From assembly GCF_015624485.1 (NCBI RefSeq), contig NZ_CP061378.1, positions 558,001-622,000 of the forward strand: a DNA stretch of 64,000 nucleotides. The letters run 5' to 3'. The stretch is from Bradyrhizobium genosp. L. Its GTDB lineage: Bacteria > Pseudomonadota > Alphaproteobacteria > Rhizobiales > Xanthobacteraceae. Each line of letters opens with the position of its first letter. Position 1 is the first letter of the stretch. The translations under genes were made by a program, and so were the position numbers. Below, one piece after another: positions 18,533 to 27,476 of the stretch. Below the pieces are notes generated by a model. The model did not search any database, had not been told where the DNA came from, and saw nothing but the letters and a program-made list of their open reading frames with translations.

Positions 18533-19555
18533 ATGAACGCGAAGCTCGAGCGACAACTGCACTATCTCGTTGCGATCATCGTGGCCGGCGCGCTGGCGAG
18601 CATTGCGATCAATCTCGTGCAAGGCCGCCACACGGCGCCGCAATTGATCGCGGCACTTGCCTACGCCTTCGTGACCTGCGTGGTGATCGGGGGCATCGAG
18701 TTGTTCGTCCTGCAGGATTCGGAGCGGCTGCGCCGCCTGCCGCTCGTTGCCCTTCTTGCCGTCCGCAGCGCGGTCTATGCGGTTTTCATCATCGCGATCC
18801 AGTTGCTTCAGGTCGGCGAGCGCGCCGCCGGCTTGCAACTGCAGACGTCGATCGAGGACTTCTGGCGCAGCATCGCCTATTCGGCGGTGATTTCGGTGAT
18901 CATGAATCTTGGATTCAGCATCGCCAATCTGATTGGTCCGCGCGTTTTCTTGAACTTCGTCTCCGGCCGCTACCATTCGCCGGTCGAGGAAAACCGCTTC
19001 GTGCTGTTCGTCGACATCGCGGGATCGACCGGGCTCGCCGAGCGGCTCGGCGGCATCGGCATTCACCGCTTTCTCGACCGCACCTTCCGCCTGCTGACGG
19101 AATCCGTGGTGGATTACCGCGGCGAGGTACTGAACTATATCGGCGACGAGGTCATCGTGACCTGGCCGGAGCAATCCGGCGCGCTCGATTGCCGCCCGCT
19201 CAAATGTTTCGTGGCGATGCGCCGCGCGCTCCAGAAGGCTGCGGCGCAGTTCGAGCGCGAGTTCGGCGCTGTGCCGCAGATCCGCGGCAGCCTGCATTTC
19301 GGATCGGTGATCGTCGGCGAGATCGGCGACGTCAAGCCGGCGATCGTGTTCAACGGCGACGTCATGAACACCGCGGCGCGGCTGGAGGAACTGAGCCGCA
19401 AGGTCGATGGCGGCTTCCTTGCCTCGCGTGCGGCGATGGCGCGCTTTGCATCGACACCGCCATTTCCGATGCAGGAGCTCGGCACGCTGCCGATCCGCGG
19501 CCGCGTCGACGGCATCGAGGTGGTCGGCATCGGCGCGGTGGCCGCGCCGGCGTGA
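18533..19555 (+). CDS. Membrane-bound class III adenylate/guanylate cyclase
   Basis: A 340-residue protein with about four or five N-terminal helices (to about 140) followed by a class III cyclase homology domain. LFVDIAGSTGLAE carries the first metal Asp, LNYIGDEVIVTW the second metal Asp region, and FNGDVMNTAARLEE the transition-state Asn and Arg. It would make cAMP (or cGMP) at the inner face of the membrane. The ATG at 18533 follows GAGGGCGAG. The gap to the SDR gene is 57 bp, so co-transcription is possible. Confidence 0.88.
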   Translation: MNAKLERQLHYLVAIIVAGALASIAINLVQGRHTAPQLIAALAYAFVTCVVIGGIELFVLQDSERLRRLPLVALLAVRSAVYAVFIIAIQLLQVGERAAGLQLQTSIEDFWRSIAYSAVISVIMNLGFSIANLIGPRVFLNFVSGRYHSPVEENRFVLFVDIAGSTGLAERLGGIGIHRFLDRTFRLLTESVVDYRGEVLNYIGDEVIVTWPEQSGALDCRPLKCFVAMRRALQKAAAQFEREFGAVPQIRGSLHFGSVIVGEIGDVKPAIVFNGDVMNTAARLEELSRKVDGGFLASRAAMARFASTPPFPMQELGTLPIRGRVDGIEVVGIGAVAAPA

Positions 19556-19573
19556 GCCCACCTCCAACCACTT

Positions 19574-19696
19574 GTCGTCCCGGGCTTGACCCGGGACCCA
19601 TAACCACAGGGTTGAGTTGTTAGTGCAGGCTGCGGCCCCAGCGCAGCAATGCAATAGCCTTCGGTGGTTATGGGTCCCTGCTTTCGCAGGGACGAC
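19574..19696. repeat. Intergenic inverted repeat, family A, copy 1
   Basis: The element is bounded by GTCGTCCC at the left and GGGACGAC at the right. Each arm has its own small hairpin (CCCGGGCTTGACCCGGG; CCCTGCTTTCGCAGGG), and the arms share GGGACCCATAACCAC / GTGGTTATGGGTCCC as inverted repeats. Copies 2 and 3 are at 40903-41023 and 53947-54085. It lies between the convergent cyclase and monooxygenase genes. It resembles a REP/BIME-type element; no protein is encoded. Confidence 0.85.
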
Positions 19697-19736
19697 AGTT
19701 GTGTTGTGGCAAGAGCGCTGCGAGGAGCAGATGCAG

Positions 19737-20978
19737 TCACGCCTTCTGCTTGGCCGCCGCCTTCTGCAGGTCCGGCGCGTTCACCGCGGGGATGGCGACG
19801 CGGCCGGGGCCGGTTTGCTGGAGCGCGGCGGCGGCCTTGTCGTTCTCCATGATCTTGGCCATCACGGCCTGGCCGGCGCGCTCGAACACCGCGCGGTTGT
19901 CGATCACGAATTGGCGCGACTTGCGCAGGCCGTCGATATAGCCGTTGATCTCCGGAATCACGTAGCGGGCGACCATGTCCCAGCTGCGGCGGGTGTTTTC
20001 CGGATTGGCCCAGTCGTGCACGAAGCCGATGATCGAGCCGACGCCGCCGGAGACGTCGACCAGGTTCTTGATCATCTTCACGAGATCGTCGGGCGTGCCG
20101 ATCGTCGATGCCGCGCCTTCGACGAACGCGGTCTTGTCGACGGCCTCGTCCGGCGAGGCGAACGGCGACAGCCCCGGCCGCATCAGCGTGCCGACATTAT
20201 ATTCGTTGTGCCAGCGCATCAGGCCGGCGCCGGCCTCGCGCCGCGCCTGCTCGCGGCTCTCGGCGACGTGCCAGGACAGCAGCACGCGCCAGTTGGCGCG
20301 GCTGACCGTGGTGCCGGCCTTCTTCGCGGCGTCCTCGGCGAACTGCCATTGCTGCGGCAGCGCCATCAGGCCCTGCGTCGACATGGAGCCGAGCGAGATG
20401 ATGCCGATGCCGTATTTGCCGGCGAGCGTCATGCCCGACGGCGAGATCTGGGAGGCGACCACGAACGGCATGTCCTCCTGCAGCGGCAACAGCTGCAGCG
20501 CGGCGTCATGCATCTCGAACCAGGCGGTCTTGGCGGTGACGCGCTCGCCGTTGAACAGACGGCGGATCACCGCGAGCGCCTCGTCCTGGCGGTCGCGCTG
20601 GGTCATCGGGTCGATGCCGAGCGTGTGGGCGTCGGAGGCGAGCGCGCCGGGGCCGGAGCCGAAAATCGCGCGGCCCCCGGTCATGTGGTCGAGCTGCACC
20701 ATGCGCTGGGCGACGTTGAACGGATGATGGTAGGGCAGCGAGATCACGCCAGTGCCGAGCTTGATGCGCTTGGTGCGCTCGCCGGCGGCGGCCAGGAACA
20801 TCTCCGGCGAGGCGATCATCTCCCAGCCCGAGGAATGGTGCTCGCCGCACCAGAATTCGTCGTAACCGAGCGCATCGAGCTGCTCGACGAAATCGAGGTC
20901 GCGGCGGAATTGCAGCATCGGATGCTCGCCGATCGGGTGATGCGGGGCGAGGAAGGCTCCGAATTTGAGGCGCGCCAT
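19737..20978 (-). CDS. LLM-class flavin-dependent oxidoreductase
   Basis: A 413-residue bacterial-luciferase-like monooxygenase. Family landmarks are FGAFLAPHHPIGEHP at the N-terminus, DEFWCGEHHSSGWEMIASPE, GTGVISLPYHHPF and GGRAIFGSGPGA, typical of limonene- or nitrilotriacetate-type LLM enzymes. The frame continues open far upstream, but that part overlaps the divergent MFS gene. The ATG at 20978 has GGAGAGA nine bases upstream, and the family similarity begins exactly there. It is divergent from the MFS pump, with a shared 264-bp control region. The substrate is unknown. Confidence 0.87.
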   Translation of the reverse strand: MARLKFGAFLAPHHPIGEHPMLQFRRDLDFVEQLDALGYDEFWCGEHHSSGWEMIASPEMFLAAAGERTKRIKLGTGVISLPYHHPFNVAQRMVQLDHMTGGRAIFGSGPGALASDAHTLGIDPMTQRDRQDEALAVIRRLFNGERVTAKTAWFEMHDAALQLLPLQEDMPFVVASQISPSGMTLAGKYGIGIISLGSMSTQGLMALPQQWQFAEDAAKKAGTTVSRANWRVLLSWHVAESREQARREAGAGLMRWHNEYNVGTLMRPGLSPFASPDEAVDKTAFVEGAASTIGTPDDLVKMIKNLVDVSGGVGSIIGFVHDWANPENTRRSWDMVARYVIPEINGYIDGLRKSRQFVIDNRAVFERAGQAVMAKIMENDKAAAALQQTGPGRVAIPAVNAPDLQKAAAKQKA

Positions 20979-21242
20979 GGGTCGTTCTCTCCGGCTTATT
21001 GTTGTTGCAGGGCTTGGCGTCAAACTACGGGGTGGGCCCGGGCATAGCAATGCTCCGGGCTTGCAGCGCCCGCATGGACGTTGCGCAAACCGGCGGTGCT
21101 TGCCGCCATCCGGAATGTTTTCCAGCGCGTCAACGCAAGTCGCGCGGTAGCGCGCCGGCCGGGCGAAGCCGGGATCCGGATGACGCAGCCGTGAGCACGC
21201 GCTTACGTCCGAGGTAATCGCAGCGATGACCACGATCTGCTG

Positions 21243-22688
21243 ATGTCGGATGCAGCCAATTCTCCAGCAGGACCTTCCCGCATGCATCAGATCGTTTCGA
21301 CACCGGTGGACGCATCCCGCCGCTGGTGGGTGCTCGCGATCGTCGTCGCCGCACAATTCATGTTCGGCGTCGATGCCTTCATCGTCAACGTCGCGATCCC
21401 GACGATCGCGGCGGAGCTGCGGGCGACGCCGGCGCAGATCGAGGCTGTCATCGCGATCTATCTGATCGGCTATGCCACGCTCGTGGTCACAGGCGGCCGG
21501 CTCGGCGACATCTACGGCACCAGGAACGTGTTCGTCGCGGGCGTCGCCGGCTTTTCGATCACCTCGCTGTGGTGCGGCCTGGCGCAATCCGGTCCCGAGC
21601 TGATCACCGCGCGGCTGGCGCAGGGGGCGACCGCGGCGCTGATGGTGCCGCAGGTGCTGGCCACGCTGCACCTGTTGTTCGCAGACGGCGCGCGGGCGCG
21701 GGCGTTCGGCATCTACGGCATCGTGCTGGGGCTCGCCGGCGCCGCCGGCTTCGTGCTCGGCGGCGTGCTGGTGACGCTCGATCTCGCCGGGCTCGGCTGG
21801 CGTGCGGTGTTCTTTGTCAACGTGCCCTGCGGCGCCGTCATCATCGTGGCCGCGCTGATGATCATGCCGATGGCGCCGCGTCGCCTCGGCACGCGGCTGG
21901 ATATTCTGGGCGCGGTGGTGCTGTTCGCAGGCTTGTTGTGTCTGATCGGCCCGCTGCTGTTCGGGCGTGACCTCGACTGGGCGGCACCGGTTTGGCTGGT
22001 GATGGCAATCGGCATCGCGATCATCGCCGCGTTCCCGCGGCTGGAGCGTCGCGTCGCGCGCGGTGGCGGCATGCCGCTGATCGATCTCACGCTGCTCGCA
22101 GATGCGGCCTTCATGCGCGGCCTGGTCGCGGTGTTCTTCTTCTTCTTCGCCAATCTGTCGTTCTATCTGATCATGACCATGTTCATGCAGAAGGGCCTGC
22201 AGATCGCGCCGCTGCAGGCCGGACTGGTGTTCGTGCCGCTGACTTTGACGTTCGTGATTGCCTCGCGCCACAGCGGGGGGCGCGCGCGACATCGCGGCAC
22301 GCTGGTGCTGCTCGAAGGCTGCGCCCTGCAGCTCGTCGGCCTTGCCGCGCTCGTTGCGACGATTCAAGCCACAGCAGCGCCGTCGGCGCTGCTGCTCGCG
22401 CTGGTGCTGATGATCTTCGGCTACGGCCAGGGGCTGGTGATGGCGCCGCTGTCGAGCGCGGTGCTCGCGAGTGTGAAGCCGGCGAGCGCCGGCGCCGGCT
22501 CCGGCATGTATGGCACGACGACACAGATCGGCAACGCGGCCGGCGTCGCCGCGATCGGCGCGATTTTCTTCGCGGTCGAGAGCGCGACGTCGGCACGCGT
22601 GGCGTTGTTCACGGCATGCGCATTGTTTGTGCTGTCGCTCTCGATTTCGGCCGCATTTCTGTCATGGATGCGCCGCGCTGAAGCATGA
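21243..22688 (+). CDS. MFS transporter, DHA2 (14-helix) drug exporter family
   Basis: A 481-residue integral membrane protein with about fourteen helices. WWVLAIVVAAQFMFGVDAFIVNVAIP is the usual first helix of the DHA2 group, followed by GGRLGDIYGTRN (motif A in the loop between helices 2 and 3) and GIVLGLAGAAGFVLGG (motif C-like). It would exchange protons for hydrophobic compounds. The ATG at 21243 gives the whole family-length protein. The nearest possible regulator is not visible; the divergent flavin monooxygenase suggests the two may act on the same compound. Confidence 0.88.
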   Translation: MSDAANSPAGPSRMHQIVSTPVDASRRWWVLAIVVAAQFMFGVDAFIVNVAIPTIAAELRATPAQIEAVIAIYLIGYATLVVTGGRLGDIYGTRNVFVAGVAGFSITSLWCGLAQSGPELITARLAQGATAALMVPQVLATLHLLFADGARARAFGIYGIVLGLAGAAGFVLGGVLVTLDLAGLGWRAVFFVNVPCGAVIIVAALMIMPMAPRRLGTRLDILGAVVLFAGLLCLIGPLLFGRDLDWAAPVWLVMAIGIAIIAAFPRLERRVARGGGMPLIDLTLLADAAFMRGLVAVFFFFFANLSFYLIMTMFMQKGLQIAPLQAGLVFVPLTLTFVIASRHSGGRARHRGTLVLLEGCALQLVGLAALVATIQATAAPSALLLALVLMIFGYGQGLVMAPLSSAVLASVKPASAGAGSGMYGTTTQIGNAAGVAAIGAIFFAVESATSARVALFTACALFVLSLSISAAFLSWMRRAEA

Positions 22689-22898
22689 ATCCGAAGCGAT
22701 GCGGCGTGCTTTTCTCGAAAAGTTCACACCCAAACAAGGTGCTACGGCAACTATTTCGACCGGGACGCCGCGCGATCACGCGTTAACTCCGATTCTCACA
22801 TTTCCGCGGGGAAAGACAGCACACAGTCTTTTCATTTCGCAGTGCAGCAATTATCTGATCGGGTGACACGGAAGACGAAATCACCCCAGGAGTTGCTG

Positions 22899-24080
22899 TT
22901 GTCACTCGTCAACAACGTCGAATTTCTGCGTCATCTGCCGAAGATGAACGCGTTTAGCGGCTTGGGCGCGCTCGCGCCGGCCGTGCCGACGCCGCTCGTC
23001 GAGACGACGGAATTCGGCGCCAACCCCGGCGATCTGAAGATGTTCTCCGTCGTGCCCGCGCAGCTCGCGCGGTCACCCGCACTTGTCGTCGTGCTGCACG
23101 GCTGCGGTCAGACAGCCGCGGGTTATGATCTCGGCGCCGGCTGGTCGACGCTCGCTGCGCATTACGGTTTTGCACTGTTGATGCCGGAGCAGCAGGCCGC
23201 CAACAATGGCAACACCTGTTTCAACTGGTTCAATCCGCAGGATATCGCGCGCGGCGAGGGCGAAGCCGCCTCGATCCGGCAGATGATCGCGCATATGGTC
23301 GCCGCGCACGACATCGATCCCAGGCGCATCTATGTGACCGGGCTGTCCGCCGGCGGCGCGATGGCCTCCGTCATGCTCGCGACTTATCCGGATGTGTTTG
23401 CAGGCGGCGCGATCGTCGCCGGCCTGCCGTTCGGCATCGCTGCCGATCTGCGCGAAGCGCTCCAGGCCATGATGCAGTCGACGACGCTGTCCGCGCCGGA
23501 GCTCGGCGATTTCGTGCGTCACGCTTCGAAGCACAAGGGTCCTTGGCCGAAGATTTCGGTGTGGCACGGCAGCGCCGACCGCACAGTCAGCCCCGCCAAT
23601 GCGGACGCGATCGTCCGGCAGTGGCTCGATGTACACGGCCTGCCGCTGACCGCGATGTCGACGAGCGATGTCGACGGTTATCCTCGCGAGGTCTGGTGGA
23701 ACGCCGACGGCGAGACGCTGGTCGAATCCTACAGCATCGTCGACATGGCGCATGGCACGCCGCTTGGGCTCGCCGCCAATGACGAGCGCTACGGAGTCGA
23801 GGGCGCGTTCCTGATCGAGGCCGGGATCTCCTCGTCCTATCAGATTGCCGAGTTCTTCGGCCTGACCGGTCAACTGCGTCAGCCGCAGATCGCGCCGACC
23901 GGAATCCCGCGCGAGCGCGCCGATACCGTCTCGATGACCCTCTCGGTGCCGTCGGCGGAGCCCGATGCCGGTGCAGTGTCGGGCGGGCGCAGCACCGTGC
24001 CGCAAGCGGCGCGCAGCAACCGCGTCGATGTCGGCCGCATCATCACGCGGGCGCTGACGGCCGCGGGACTGATCAAGTAG
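22899..24080 (+). CDS. Extracellular-type PHB depolymerase family esterase
   Basis: About 393 residues of the PHB depolymerase/LpqC esterase group. VVVLHGCGQTAAGYD gives the oxyanion His-Gly, CFNWFNPQDIARGEGEAASI is a family block, and GLSAGGAMAS is the lipase box with the nucleophile Ser. The start is probably TTG at 22899: AGGAG at 22888-22892 lies six bases before it, and family members usually begin shortly before a sequence like SLVNNVEFLRHLPK. A GTG at 22842 or ATG at 22944 are alternatives. No clear signal peptide is seen, so the location and true ester substrate are open. Confidence 0.85.
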   Translation: MSLVNNVEFLRHLPKMNAFSGLGALAPAVPTPLVETTEFGANPGDLKMFSVVPAQLARSPALVVVLHGCGQTAAGYDLGAGWSTLAAHYGFALLMPEQQAANNGNTCFNWFNPQDIARGEGEAASIRQMIAHMVAAHDIDPRRIYVTGLSAGGAMASVMLATYPDVFAGGAIVAGLPFGIAADLREALQAMMQSTTLSAPELGDFVRHASKHKGPWPKISVWHGSADRTVSPANADAIVRQWLDVHGLPLTAMSTSDVDGYPREVWWNADGETLVESYSIVDMAHGTPLGLAANDERYGVEGAFLIEAGISSSYQIAEFFGLTGQLRQPQIAPTGIPRERADTVSMTLSVPSAEPDAGAVSGGRSTVPQAARSNRVDVGRIITRALTAAGLIK

Positions 24081-24096
24081 CGACGGGCCGCGCCTC

Positions 24097-24777
24097 TCAC
24101 ATCTCGCCGGTCAGGAACGGATTCGTCATCCGCTCCTGCCCGATGCTCGATCCCGCGCCATGGCCGCAGATGAAGCCGACATCGTCGCCGAGCGGCAGCA
24201 GCTTCTCCTTGATCGACTGGATCAGCATCGGATGACTGCCGCCGGGCAGGTCGGTACGCCCGACCGAACCGGCGAACAAGACGTCGCCGACATGGGCGAA
24301 GCGCAGCTCCTTGTTGAAGAACACCACGCTGCCGGGCGAATGGCCGGGGCAATGCAGGATGTCGAAGGTGAGGTCGCCGATCGAGACCTGGTCGCCCTCG
24401 TCGAGCCAGCGGTCGGGGCCGAAATTGCGCACGTCCGTCATGCCAAACCGCTCTCCGCTCGAGACGACGTTCTCGAGCAGGTACTTGTCCGCGATATGCG
24501 GACCTTCGATCTTGACCTGCAGCGCGTCGCGCAACTCCGCGGCGCCACCGACGTGATCGATATGGCCGTGGGTCAGCCAGATCTTCTCGACCGTCACGCC
24601 GGTCTGCTTGATCGCAGCCTGGATCTTCGGCACATCGCCGCCGGGGTCGATCACCACGGCCTTCTTGGTCGGCTCGTGCCAGATGATGGTGCAGTTCTGC
24701 TCGAACAGCGTTACCGGCACGATGATCGCGCCGGCTTTCGGTTTGTTCTCGGGTTTGGTTTCGGTTGTGTCATCCAT
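24097..24777 (-). CDS. MBL-fold metallo-hydrolase, glyoxalase II-like
   Basis: A 226-residue metallo-beta-lactamase-fold hydrolase. The metal motif THGHIDHVGG is near residue 75, the second His is in HCPGHSPGS, the bridging Asp in VGDVLFAGSVGRTD, and the last His in CGHGAGSS. The arrangement matches small glyoxalase II/YcbL-like thioesterases. An N-terminal extension rich in Thr, Glu and Lys precedes the fold. It converges on the esterase gene with only 16 bp between the stops. Confidence 0.87.
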   Translation of the reverse strand: MDDTTETKPENKPKAGAIIVPVTLFEQNCTIIWHEPTKKAVVIDPGGDVPKIQAAIKQTGVTVEKIWLTHGHIDHVGGAAELRDALQVKIEGPHIADKYLLENVVSSGERFGMTDVRNFGPDRWLDEGDQVSIGDLTFDILHCPGHSPGSVVFFNKELRFAHVGDVLFAGSVGRTDLPGGSHPMLIQSIKEKLLPLGDDVGFICGHGAGSSIGQERMTNPFLTGEM

Positions 24778-24868
24778 GCGGTCACCATAGGCTTCCCAAA
24801 ACGGCCGTCAACACGGGGCAGCGCGCAAGCACCCGGCGTGTGTTCCCAAAACAGACCATGATAGACTG

Positions 24869-25717
24869 ATGACAGAACAATCGGTGCTCCCCGTTCGGAT
24901 TGAGATGACCCAGGCTTCCAAATCGCCGCTTGCCGGGCCCCGCACCACTGCCCGCGCCTTTTTCGTCGCGGATCGCATCAGCACGTCCGGCCTGGAGCGC
25001 GGCGACGTCCTGGCCACGACGCCATTGGCGTTCCGCGTTAACGACAATGGCGTGGCGATCCTGTTTCGTTACGGCGTCGTCGTCCTGATCGGGCTCAACG
25101 CGCTGGAGGAGGACGAATTCCTGCGTAGCCTGCAATCGCGCATGACGGGTCAGTTCACCCGGCGCGAGGAGGAGATTGCGATCATCGAGCTGGCGCCCGA
25201 GAAGGACGACCAGATTCCGCCGGGCGGTCCGATCTATCTGCAGAGCCTGTCGCCGGAGCGGCTGATCCTGGTCGGCGAAGCGCTGGCCAAGAGCGTGGTG
25301 CTGGCGCGACACGAGCGCGAGGTCGCGGCCGTGTTCGACACCACCGAGCCATTCGCGCGCGGGCTCGCCAAGAATGGGCAGATCAGCGGCGGCCGCGTCG
25401 CGATCCTCAAGCACATCGGCAATGCATTGTCGGTCCGCCACCGTGTCGCCGGCCCGGTGGAGATCGCCGAGAAGCCGGACATCCTTTGGGACAAGCCGCA
25501 GCTCGAGCGGCTCTATTCCCGGCTCGAGGATGAATACGAGTTGAAGGAGCGGGCGGAATCCCTGAACCGCAAGCTCGCCGTCATCTCAGAGACCGCGCAG
25601 GTCCTGACCGACATCATCGACACCAGCCGCTCGCTGCGGCTGGAGCTGATCATCGTCTTCCTGATCCTGTTCGAGGTGCTGATCACGATCTATCAGCTCG
25701 CAATGTCGAGACATTGA
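24869..25717 (+). CDS. RMD1 family protein (DUF155) with C-terminal membrane anchor
   Basis: A 282-residue protein of the RMD1/DUF155 family, otherwise known from yeast proteins linked to meiosis and mitochondrial translation. Family-like blocks are NDNGVAILFRYGVVVLIG and LLDIIDTSRS-type sequence near the C-terminus (LTDIIDTSRSLRLELIIVFLILFEVL), which forms a tail anchor. The biochemical role in bacteria is not established. The ATG at 24869 has no good ribosome site and an ATG at 24905 is possible. It is divergent from the MBL gene. Confidence 0.75.
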   Translation: MTEQSVLPVRIEMTQASKSPLAGPRTTARAFFVADRISTSGLERGDVLATTPLAFRVNDNGVAILFRYGVVVLIGLNALEEDEFLRSLQSRMTGQFTRREEEIAIIELAPEKDDQIPPGGPIYLQSLSPERLILVGEALAKSVVLARHEREVAAVFDTTEPFARGLAKNGQISGGRVAILKHIGNALSVRHRVAGPVEIAEKPDILWDKPQLERLYSRLEDEYELKERAESLNRKLAVISETAQVLTDIIDTSRSLRLELIIVFLILFEVLITIYQLAMSRH

Positions 25718-25844
25718 CGGCGAAAATCCCTGATTTCGCTGCGGTGCATCCGGGCTACGCGGCCATTTTTCCGTCCCGAATTGTGCGTCATCCCTGAACT
25801 GATCTGCGGGGCCTGGGCGTTGGGCCGCATGACGAGGGGAAGCG

Positions 25845-27476
25845 ATGGATCACGACGACAGGGACTGGTGGCGGCACGGCATCTTCTATCAGGTCTATCC
25901 GCGCTCCTTTCAGGACAGCGACGGTGACGGCGTCGGCGATCTCAGGGGCATCATCACGCGGCTGCCCTATCTGACGCGGCTTGGCGTCGATGCGGTCTGG
26001 CTGTCGCCGATCTTCCCGTCGCCGATGGCCGATTTCGGCTACGACATCTCCGACTACACCGGCATCGATCCGTTGTTCGGGACGATGGAGGATTTCGACG
26101 AACTGGTTGCGGCCGCGCACGATGCCGGCCTCAAGCTGATCCTCGATCTGGTGCCGAACCACACCTCAGACCAGCATCCCTGGTTCATCGAAGCGAAGAG
26201 CGGGCGCGATGACCCGAAGCGCGATTGGTACATCTGGCGCGACGGCGCGCCCGACGGCGGTCCGCCCAACAACTGGCTGTCTGAATTCGGCGGCAGCGCC
26301 TGGGCCTATGACGAGGCCTCGGGCCAATATTATTATCACGCCTTCCTCGCCGAGCAGCCCGATCTCAACTGGCGCAATCCGCAGGTGCGGGAGGCGATCT
26401 ACGAGGTGATGCGCTCCTGGCTGCGCAAGGGCGTCGACGGCTTCCGCGTCGACGTGATCTGGCACCTGATCAAGGACGCGGATTTCCGTGACAATCCGCC
26501 GAACCCGCATTATCGCGAGGGTCGGCCGCCGCATGAAAGGATTCTCACCCAATATTCGACGGATCAGCTCGAGGTGCACGAGGTCATCAGCGAGATGCGC
26601 CGCGTCACCGAGGAGTTCGACGGCCGGGTGCTGATCGGCGAGATCTATCTGCCGCTGCACCGGCTGGTCGCCTATTACGGCAACGATCTGCGCGGTGCGC
26701 AGATGCCGTTCAACTTCGCACTGCTGTCGACCTTGTGGAGCGCGCGCTCGGTCGAGAAGATCATCGCCGACTACGAGAAGGCGCTGCCGCCCGGCGCGTG
26801 GCCGAACTGGGTGCTCGGCAATCACGACCGGCCGCGGGTGGCGAGCCGGGTCGGGCCGGCGCAGGCGGGCGTCGCGGCGATGCTGCTGCTGACCTTGCGC
26901 GGCACACCGACGCTCTATTACGGCGACGAGATCGGCATGCGCCAGCTCACCATCGCGCCGGACCAGGTACGCGATCCCTTCGAGAAGAACGTGCCCGGCA
27001 TCGGCGTCGGCCGCGACGGCTGCCGCACGCCGATGCAATGGAGCAGCGGGCGCAATGCCGGTTTCTCGATGGCAAAGCCGTGGCTGCCGCTGGCGCATGA
27101 TTTCGCCGCCGACAACGTCGCGAGCCTCGAGGCGGAGCGGGCGTCGATCCTCAATCTCTACAAGGCGTTGATCGCGCTGCGCCGCGAGCTGCCGCAGCTC
27201 GTCCATGGCAGCTACGAGCCGGTGACGGCGCATGGCGACGTGCTGCTCTATCGCCGGCGCAGCGCGGCCGGCGCAATTGCGGTGATCGCGCTGAATTTCG
27301 GCGGTCAGCCCGCTGCGATCACCTCGAGCGCAATCGGCTTCAGCAACCAGATCCTGCTGTCGACCTTCATGGACCGCGAGGGCGAGAAGGTCGAAGGCAT
27401 GCTCGATCTGCGCGCCAATGAGGGCGTGATCCTGGGGCCGCCGCGGGCAGGCTTGGAGCCGTCCCGGGAAGACTAA
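25845..27476 (+). CDS. GH13 alpha-glucosidase/alpha-amylase family enzyme
   Basis: A 543-residue GH13 enzyme acting on alpha-glucosidic bonds. YQVYPRSFQDSDGDGVGDL, LILDLVPNHTSDQHPWF (region I), GFRVDVIWHL (nucleophile Asp), VLIGEIYLP (acid/base Glu) and LGNHDRPR (transition-state Asp) are all present. The order and length match alpha-1,4-glucosidases such as those acting on maltose, trehalose or sucrose. No signal peptide, so it is cytoplasmic. The ATG follows GAGGGGAAG. Its stop overlaps the stop of the convergent TreS-like gene by four bases. Confidence 0.9.
   Translation: MDHDDRDWWRHGIFYQVYPRSFQDSDGDGVGDLRGIITRLPYLTRLGVDAVWLSPIFPSPMADFGYDISDYTGIDPLFGTMEDFDELVAAAHDAGLKLILDLVPNHTSDQHPWFIEAKSGRDDPKRDWYIWRDGAPDGGPPNNWLSEFGGSAWAYDEASGQYYYHAFLAEQPDLNWRNPQVREAIYEVMRSWLRKGVDGFRVDVIWHLIKDADFRDNPPNPHYREGRPPHERILTQYSTDQLEVHEVISEMRRVTEEFDGRVLIGEIYLPLHRLVAYYGNDLRGAQMPFNFALLSTLWSARSVEKIIADYEKALPPGAWPNWVLGNHDRPRVASRVGPAQAGVAAMLLLTLRGTPTLYYGDEIGMRQLTIAPDQVRDPFEKNVPGIGVGRDGCRTPMQWSSGRNAGFSMAKPWLPLAHDFAADNVASLEAERASILNLYKALIALRRELPQLVHGSYEPVTAHGDVLLYRRRSAAGAIAVIALNFGGQPAAITSSAIGFSNQILLSTFMDREGEKVEGMLDLRANEGVILGPPRAGLEPSRED

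Noticed and set aside
20979..22367. N-terminal extension of the LLM oxidoreductase frame (876 residues in total)
   Set aside because: This part overlaps the MFS gene on the opposite strand and has no family character; similarity starts at the ATG at 20978.
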